A DNA stretch of 64,000 bases from Ictalurus punctatus (taxonomy: Eukaryota; Chordata; Actinopteri; Siluriformes; Ictaluridae): NCBI RefSeq assembly GCF_001660625.3, contig NC_030443.2, positions 6,033,255 through 6,097,254 on the forward strand. Reading direction: 5' to 3'. Positions 57,106-64,000 of the stretch are shown one piece after another (within the stretch, counting starts at the first letter, position 1; every line of letters begins with the position of its first letter). A model generated the notes under the pieces. The model did no database searches, had not been told where the DNA came from, and worked only from the letters and a program-made list of their open reading frames with translations. A program made the position numbers and the translations under genes.

Positions 57106-57858
57106 CAGGGGTGATATTCTGTGTGGCCCAAGTTTGAGTAAAAGGTAAAACATCTCAAATGCCAGCGAGCCACATGCTCGCCTCAGGAAATGTCACTGTG
57201 TTCAACAAAGCAATGAAGGATGACCCTCCTCTTTGACATAATTAAAGGACTTAACCTTTCAACCGCAGCAGTCTGCATACATGTGTCAGGGTGTAGAAAT
57301 CAGTCACTTTATAAAGCCTTATACCACGCTTTGGCTTTTACCTTTTGGAGAACACATGCGTACACACACCGACACACATACGAAAGACATTAACTTTCTG
57401 TTCTCTGTAAAAAAAAAAAAAAAAAAAGTTTAAGATTAATAATGTCAGTACATAGTAAATAGTGATCCAATGTTTTATGGGAAATACAAATTCTAAAGCA
57501 GTGCATTATATTATAACTGGATTAAATAAAGTTAATAAGACAGAACATTTTTAATGTTAACACAAAGCTCTCCATCCTGAAATGCTTAAATGTAGTTATA
57601 CCTCTGACTGTTACAAAGCTGACACTGGAGACTCCTTCTAAAATTGCTAAATAAAAGTCTCCTCATAGAAAACTTCACAATAACAACAGTGTGTCCACCA
57701 TGCAAGTCGTTGTGTAAGTCATTACTATTGAAATAATAATAAATGTGAACAAGCACATTAATATATACCTTGCAGCCGGAGTTAGTGTGAGAGCTGATGT
57801 TATAAACCTTCTGACCAACCAGAATGGGGCATTCAGCAGTGCTTTGGTACAAGCACCA
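57106..57858. other. Unassigned intronic DNA
   Basis: A poly-A tract lies at 57410-57427. The 101-codon minus frame at 57586-57891 overlaps the SINE tail and is not a gene. Confidence 0.4.
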
Positions 57859-58187
57859 ATGGAAAAACCTTCCATCCATCCATCTATCCATTTCCTGTAC
57901 CGCTTACCCTACATGTGGGGCATGAGGCAGGGGACCCTGGACAGGGTGCCAGCCCACTCACTGTGCACATTCGCATACACACATACTATGGACAATTTGG
58001 AAGTGCCAGTCAGCCTACAATGCATGTCTTTGGACTGGGGAAGGAAACCGGAGGAAGCCCCCGTAGCACGGGGAGAACATGCAAGCTCTGCGCACACAGG
58101 GCGGAGATGGGAATCGAACCCCATAACCGGAGGTGTGAGGCAAAAATTCTAACCACTAAGCCACCGTGCTCCCGATGGAAAAACCTT
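57859..58187 (-). mobile_element. V-SINE-type retroposon with perfect 13-bp duplication
   Basis: Element 57872-58174 in inverted orientation: (CATC)n tail at left, CATGTCTTTGGACTGGGGAA and GAGAACATGCAAGCTCTGCG core, and ACCACTAAGCCACCGTGCTC head at right. It is flanked on both sides by ATGGAAAAACCTT (57859-57871 and 58175-58187), an exact 13-bp duplication. Confidence 0.94.
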
Positions 58188-58352
58188 ACACTTACACTTT
58201 TTTTAGGATTCATGGGTAAAAAAAATACACTAATAAATTCAGTTAATAACAACCGTCCATTAAAGTAACTGTCAACCTGGGTTTGAAAATAGTGACTAGA
58301 AGGCGGTAAATTAAAGTCACAGGATTGACAGAGAACTAATATTGGGCTAAAT

Positions 58353-58704
58353 TCCATCCATCCATCCATCTTCTATACTGCTTATCCTTCAGGGTCGCGG
58401 GGAACCTGGAGCCTATCCCAGGGAGCATCGTGCACAAGGCGGGGTACACCCTGGACAGGGTGCCAGTCCATCGCAGGGCATAATCACATACACATTCACA
58501 CACCCATTCATACACTACGGACACTTTGAACACGCCAATCAGCCTACCATGCATGTCTTTGGACTCGGGGAGGAAACCGGAGTACCCGGAGGAAACCCAC
58601 GCAGCATGGGGAGAACATGCAAACTCTGCACACGCAGGGCCTCGGCAGGAATCGAACCCCCAACACTAGGCGGTGTGAGGCAAATATGCTAATCACTAAG
58701 CCAC
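58353..58704 (-). mobile_element. V-SINE-type retroposon (inverted)
   Basis: Left tail (CATC)n with TTCTATACTGCTTATCCTTC, then CAGGGTCGCGGGGAACCTGG, CATGCATGTCTTTGGACTCG and AGAACATGCAAACTCTGCAC; right head ATGCTAATCACTAAGCCACT is cut a few bases short of GTGCC. It lies 166 bases from the previous SINE and in the same orientation. No clear duplication. Confidence 0.88.
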
Positions 58705-59472
58705 TCATATATGTCTCATACCTACTTCTTTATACACACTTTATAATATAATATCATTATCAAGTTTAAAATGTCCCCTATGGACATGCACTGTGAAATG
58801 TGATATCAACATTAGGTTGCAGCACTGCAGATAAACTGTTATTGTTTATGTCAGGTAGTGGTCGTATTAATGCTGAGGTCAGTAAGGGCATTTAAAAACT
58901 AGACTGATCTGTGTGGGAAAATATCTTGCTGAGACTCATCTTGGCAGGCAAAGACACAATATGTTCATGGGATTTCAGGTTCACTCAAACGCTACTCCCC
59001 AGGGTGTGTGTGTTCGCATGAGAGAAGAGGATAACTGGTGGTAATATGGGCTTCCCACACAAGTGCAACAGTGTCTCTTGTAAAAATAAATAAATAAATA
59101 AATAGTACACAACTACCAGTTTAACCTTAATATCCTCAATACTGTTGATATTTTCTGCTGAAAATATCATAAGCACAACCTTTTATAGACTGTATTATGT
59201 ATTTCCTGGGCATGATGAGGAACCTGCTGAGCATCTGGCACTAGAATGTAGTGGTATTAGTCATGTAGGAGAAGTAGAAGCCATATTATTACTCAAGCCA
59301 GGGGCTTGCCACACATTTTGAAATTCTCCTGCTAACTTTTGTTACTACTAACATTAGCTAGATAGGTAACCACGTGCCAAAACACAAGCTGAGCTGGTCA
59401 ATCTTGTTGGTCTTTGCCAGCTGTTGAATTAAATTTCCAGCTTCCTTATTAATGATAAATGTTTGAGATTTT
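58705..59472. other. Unassigned intronic DNA
   Basis: A short (AAAT)n tract lies at about 59083-59104. No gene or element seen. Confidence 0.4.
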
Positions 59473-59567
59473 GCAGTTCCTCCAGGATTTAGCCATTTTG
59501 CGATCGCAGAAATGAACGCAAAATCAAGGGAACGCCGCAATACTCTGAGGATTTGTACAGCGCTGTA
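59473..59567 (+). mobile_element. CAGTCCCTCC-end repeat family, copy 5 (partial)
   Basis: GCAGTTCCTCCAGGATTTAG, then GCGATCGCAGAAATGAACGC and AAAATCAAGGGAACGCCGCA: the first 95 bases of the family only. Confidence 0.8.
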
Positions 59568-59777
59568 CCATGTGTTCATGTTTGTGTGTGTGTATTTGCA
59601 GGTAGGTTTTTCCATCACAGAGACTTAATGCTTCCACAGTGCTGTGGTATGTGGGAGTGAGTGTATGTCATTGTTTTGGCTGTAACCTGAAAACCCATGT
59701 TGACACTGAGCTGTTCAGTCTTACATTTCATTAGGCGCTGCCTTTAACGTGCAAAAGTCTGGGTTTCAACACACACA

Positions 59778-59856
<79 letters not shown>

Positions 59857-60063
59857 TAGCTGTTGCTCCTGGTGCTGGTATCACACATTCTTACTAATTA
59901 GAACATGTTTTCAGTGTATTTCATTATGGCTTAGTGTTTCACTGGTGCAATTACCCATGATGCTGTGTGTTGTAGTAAAATATTGATGAGTGCTATCATT
60001 CCAGCAGTCTGTGTAACTTCAACAGATAGGGAGTTGAATATCACACGAGTTCATGTTACTCAC

Positions 60064-60116
<53 letters not shown>

Positions 60117-61944
60117 TCTGTGTCGGTGTGTGAGGGGGCCTGAGATGAGTAATATTATGTGGCATTCGTTCAAGACCTTATACCACTCTGCAGCCTAATG
60201 GAGTTACAGTAATAAAGCACAAGCACTCTGACCCCTAGCATAAGTAAAATGTAAATGTATTATCTGACTGTGACTTCATCTTGTCCCTCACTCTCAGACT
60301 AGACAGGTGGATTATGGGTAGTCATGTGCCAGTACGTAAGAGGGATTTTTTTATGAGCTTGTGAATGAAATACTGCTGTCTACAAAAACACACGCAATGC
60401 AAGAAATGATGGTTATTAGTGGTCGGGTTTGTAGTAAATTCTGAAAAGTGTACTTAGATAAATGAGACTATTACTATTACCTATTACTGTACCTGTGCTA
60501 GAAGAGAAAAACTAGTGGTTGATTTTGTCTTTTAAGCTCTTATCTAGAACCTTACAACAGAGGGTTAATTAAGGTAATAAATAAGTGATAAGTGAAGTGA
60601 AATAAGGCCTCAGGTGATTTGGAGGTGTGTGTGTGTTTTAAATACTATGTATTTTCTTGAAAACATCATTAAATTGACAGTCTTTAATGTGGACACTGTA
60701 CATGAAAAAGGGTTCAAAAGATAATTAACAGATGAAGACACTCTGTTTTCCCTTGGAACGAAATTACCATGGTTGTCACACTGAGTGTCACATGATCCAG
60801 TGTGTTAACCCCGTTTCAGTAATGGAAAGCGTCCATCATTGGACCCCCACTGACCAGATATTGTTTTAGGTTAACCTGCTTAGCAAAGATTTTAATATGT
60901 CAGGTGAAAATACAAACAAACAACAACAACAAAACAATGCTTGTGGTGGTCTTGTGGTAACCATAGCGACAGCAATGCAAAGCAAAGCAAGCACATGTCC
61001 AAAAGAGTACTATTTTAAACCTAGTGAAAATTTTTTTGACCACCTTTTGATGTATTATTTCAGCAAAGTATAAACATATATATGTTGGCGATGAAGGAAC
61101 CATCTCAGGCATGCACCAATCATTTTCTCCATTTAGCACTTTGGCGCTCCTCCCACAGGAGGTAAAAATCTTCTTACTTTATTAGACACACCCACTTTGC
61201 TACTAACTATAGATGTGCAGTTAGAGCATAATCTGTTCCAATCCCAGCAGTGACACCAACAACGTCACTGCTGCACCTGATGCCATTCTCAGTATGCAGT
61301 CACACACTTGCTATACTGACAGTGGTCCACTACCCTTCTGCCAAATTTTATTACCTATTCAGATATCCATAGGAATTAATAAACGCACATTTGGTTTGTC
61401 TAACTGCTAGGAGAAAGGGGAAAAAAACATATTTAGTATGGCGTAATCAAGTATCACAGTATCATCTTTCCCTGCTTCTGTCCATGTTGGTGCATGTTTA
61501 GGAGAGAAATCGTGAGCAGAAATAAAAAAGAGAGCAAGACCCAGTATAAAACGAGAAGCATCTAAGATGTGCTGCACGTCCAGCATTGCTTCTGGTATAA
61601 TACAGATATTATAATACAGACTTGATCTGCAATCCTGCGGTACCTGATTTGTGTCCACTGTCAATTTAATACCTTTGAACTGAGTTATCAAAAAATATTT
61701 GATCCTTTCTTCTTTCCCGTGAGCTTCCTATCTGTCCACCCAATTCCAAGTGAAAACCAGCCGTTCCCGAAACAATGTCCTGATGCACCGTTCTCACTCG
61801 CACACAATAGTGCTGTTCTCTTCATCCACGTACTGCCAGATGCCAGCATTTATTATTTTTTAAAAGTATATCCTCACTGACGTCATGTAGTTGTCTGATA
61901 TAATGAATACCCAAATAGTGGTGTCCATATTCGAATACTGGCGT
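59568..61944. other. Unassigned intronic DNA with (CA)n and (TG)n tracts
   Basis: (AC)n at 59769-59850 and (TG)n at 60066-60113. Open frames here, including the 94-codon minus frame at 61407-61691, have no recognised domain. Confidence 0.45.
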
Positions 61945-62258
61945 GGGCGGCACGGTGGCGCAGAAAGTAAGCGGTGCTGCCTCATAGCTCCAGGCTCTAT
62001 ATGGAGCTTGGGTTACTGTGTGCACATTGTCCCCGTGTGCACTTGGGTTTCTGCTGGGTTCTCCGGTTCCCTCTCTAAAGAAATGTCCTGGTAGATGGAT
62101 TGACTACATTGAATTGCTGCTATGTGTTAATGAGTGTGTCATGCCATGGACTGGAATCCCATCCAGCTTGTATATTTCTGCCTCATGCCCAGGAGTAAAC
62201 TCTGGATTAACAGCCACCCTGACCAGCGTAGAGTAGTTACTGAAGATGACTGAATGAA
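61945..62258 (+). mobile_element. V-SINE-type retroposon, third family
   Basis: Head GGGCGGCACGGTGGCGCAGA and GCTGCCTCATAGCTCCAGG, then AGCTTGGGTTACTGTGTGCA, GGGTTTCTGCTGGGTTCTCC, CATGGACTGGAATCCCATCC and tail AGTTACTGAAGATGACTGAA, TGAAT. Same superfamily as the 12649 type but a different family. It is joined at its tail to the next SINE. Confidence 0.85.
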
Positions 62259-62590
62259 TCACCTCCAGGGTCGGGGTCCGATTCCCGACTCTGCCCTGTG
62301 TGTGCAGAGTTCGCGTGTTCTCCCCATGCTTCGGGGATTTCCTCCGGGCTCTCCAGTTTCGTCCACCAGTCCAAAGACATGCGTGTAGGCTAATTAGGCA
62401 TTTCCAAATTGTCCATAGTGTGTGGATGGGTGTGTGAGTGTGTGCGTGATTGTGCCTTGCAATATGTTGGCACCCCACCCAGGGTGTCCCCCGCCTCGTG
62501 CCCCAGGTCCCCTGGGATAGGTTCCAGGCTTCATGTGACCCTGTGTAGGATAAAACAGATGTACAAAAAATAGATAGATGGATGAATGGA
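62259..62590 (+). mobile_element. V-SINE-type retroposon lacking its head
   Basis: Begins inside the tRNA-like part at CACCTCCAGGGTCGGGGTCC with box B TCCGATTCCC, continues with GCAGAGTTCGCGTGTTCTCC, CAGTCCAAAGACATGCGTGT and a tail of ATAGATAGATGGATGAATGG. The box A half is absent and the sequence starts directly after the tail of the previous SINE. Confidence 0.85.
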
Positions 62591-62989
62591 CCTTGTTCAT
62601 TGACATAATACTGGGTTTAATTATGCCATTTTCTGTTTGACTATTACCTTGGCAAAGAGTGGCAATGCGACACCAGCACCCTGTTTCTCTGTGTGTGTGA
62701 GTGTGTGTGTGTGTTAGTTTGAGTGTGTGTGAGAGAATATCCATGTGTATCACACCAGAATGATTAGAAATTCAGTGTATTTGGTGACATAGTTGACATT
62801 ATTTTTCTGTTTGGGTTACCACAGACACTTTGATAAAATGTGTCAGTGCGGAGCGACACCAACGCCCCTTCTGTGTCTGTGTGTGTGTGTGTGGTTCACT
62901 AATATATCGACAAGCACAGAGAGAGAGAGAGAGAGAGAGAGATACAGAGGGAGAGAGGCAGAGAGACTGCAATTAGCTAGCCCATCACC
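62591..62989. other. Intronic DNA with (TG)n and (GA)n tracts
   Basis: (TG)n at 62691-62714 and 62876-62893, (GA)n at 62920-62941. No gene seen. Confidence 0.5.
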
Positions 62990-63153
62990 TGCAATCTAAA
63001 CGCGCGCGTGCCAGCAAAAAGAAAAAACGGCGGGAATCCACTGCGCTCGCGCCTCGTTTGTTTTGAAGCAGCTCTCCATCACGACTGCGCACACAGGAGA
63101 CACACAGCCGCACCGCGCGCGCTGAAAACAATGCGGGACTGAGTGCGGAGCGC

Positions 63154-63194
<41 letters not shown>

Positions 63195-63288
63195 GGGGCA
63201 GAAAACATGGTCACCTGCTCTCCTCAGTGAAGGAAGAAGGGAGAAGAGAGAGCGGGTGAAAGACTGGCGGAGAAAACCTCACCGTCGC
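62990..63288 (+). promoter_or_regulatory. CpG-rich promoter / 5' UTR of second first exon
   Basis: CG dinucleotides are dense from 63000 (ACGCGCGCGTGCC, GCGCTCGCGCCTCG, CCGCACCGCGCGCGCTG), in contrast with the preceding kilobases. A (GA)n tract at 63157-63191 lies in the middle. Two short upstream reading frames occur: ATG 63131 to stop 63142 (MRD) and ATG 63207 to stop 63230 (MVTCSPQ). No TATA box is obvious. Confidence 0.6.
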
Positions 63289-63347
63289 ATGGGGGCCATG
63301 AGCGGCGCGGACACGGCGACCACCAAACTGTTGAACTTAACCCAACG
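63289..63347 (+). CDS. Second candidate first coding exon, unknown product (partial)
   Basis: ATG at 63289 (or the in-frame ATG at 63298, which has a better context with G at -3) opens MGAMSGADTATTKLLNLTQ and ends with CG before the donor CG|GTGAGA at 63347/63348. The frame would hit a stop right after the donor (G TGA), so the exon has to be spliced. It ends in phase 2, like the exon at 36246. It may be an alternative first exon of the same gene or the start of a neighbouring gene; I do not recognise the peptide. Confidence 0.5.
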
Positions 63348-63416
63348 GTGAGAGGATGGCAGACTTACCATTATATTTAGCATTAAAAAAAAACATATAT
63401 ACTTACATTTAGCATT

Positions 63417-63447
<31 letters not shown>

Positions 63448-63449
63448 TA

Positions 63450-63483
<34 letters not shown>

Positions 63484-64000
63484 TATATATATATATATAA
63501 AGTGTCTAATTTCTCAGCGTCCAGATATTTATGCTAATATGTCACCGCAGCAAAAATAATATCTTTGGTGTCAGAGTGGGAGTTTATATGCTAGTTGTTT
63601 AATATTCAACATCTGCTCATAGTATACTGTTATAGTTTTTTTTTTAGATGACCGTAAATACTGGACTGAACTTATAGCTTTCATATAGGGTTTTCTATAC
63701 TTTAATACTGATTAAAACAGCGTTTAAGTGTGTAAATACCCGGGCGTGTAGTGTGTAGCTCTTAGTGTTTTGTCATGAATGAAGACGCGACAGAACATGG
63801 AAAAAGTATTAATTATTCATGTTAATGCTCTGGAAAAACAACAACAACAACTCAAGCGTTCTCAATTCAGCAGTTAAACGCTATTTTCTGACATTTGAAC
63901 CCCGCCTATATTCCTGACATTACGGTAACAGAGGAAGCCGCATAAATAAGAGCGCGCGAGCCTGCAGCTGATTGAAGAGTATATTACTAACTAGGACAAC
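63348..64000. other. Start of an intron, with (TA)n(CA)n repeats
   Basis: A compound (AT)n(AC)n(AT)n tract lies at about 63430-63499. No acceptor or second exon is evident before the window ends. Confidence 0.5.

Overview
This window is repeat-rich, AT-rich vertebrate nuclear DNA, most likely from a ray-finned fish and plausibly an otophysan such as a catfish or a relative. The evidence is the mix of many decayed Tc1/mariner elements, tRNA-headed V-SINE-type retroposons, an L2/CR1-like LINE, hAT-type MITEs, Ty3-like LTR pieces and abundant (CA)n, (GA)n and (AT)n microsatellites. There is no sign of prokaryotic gene organisation. No complete protein-coding gene of the host is visible; nearly all longer open frames are transposon remnants or low-complexity reading frames.

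Two places look like real host first exons, both on the + strand and both in CpG-rich DNA. The first (ATG 36246, donor after 36346) encodes a 33-residue start that I match from memory to the N-terminus of GARNL3, a Rap/Ran-GAP domain protein. The second (ATG 63289 or 63298, donor after 63347) encodes a short unknown N-terminus. Both exons end in phase 2, so they could be alternative first exons spliced to one common second exon beyond position 64000. On that reading 36347-63288 is intronic and 1-35800 is upstream flank.

Layout. 1-15000: mostly unassigned DNA with a Tc1 fragment (2964-3672), a GC-rich foldback patch (about 4100-4210), a Myb/SANT-like transposon ORF (8216-8455), a possible solo LTR (10851-11285), a SINE with target-site duplication (12649-12995) and half a Tc1 element (13033-13957). 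15000-30200: nested hAT-type MITE, an internally deleted Tc1 next to its coding relative (15604-17692), several other Tc1 families, two SINEs, a LINE tail, a 115-bp hairpin and a complete but dead Tc1 with both TIRs (28770-30120). 33500-35540: Tc1 fragment, L2-like LINE with YADD motif, an intact hAT MITE with a perfect 8-bp duplication, and the first copy of a CAGTCCCTCCAGG-end repeat family. 36000-64000: the two candidate exons and the DNA between them, with more copies of that family, a short LTR retrotransposon with an expanded 10-residue repeat ORF (46165-47886), a nested pair of TIR elements (49851-51196), a Tc1 (52553-53745), a 548-bp long-arm foldback element (55673-56220) and five SINE insertions.

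The elements are mostly independent insertions in non-coding DNA. The less ordinary items are the LTR element with its frameshifted repeat ORF, the foldback element, the five-copy repeat family with a shared ORF, and the pair of phase-matched first exons. I found no CRISPR array, operon, rRNA or stand-alone tRNA gene.
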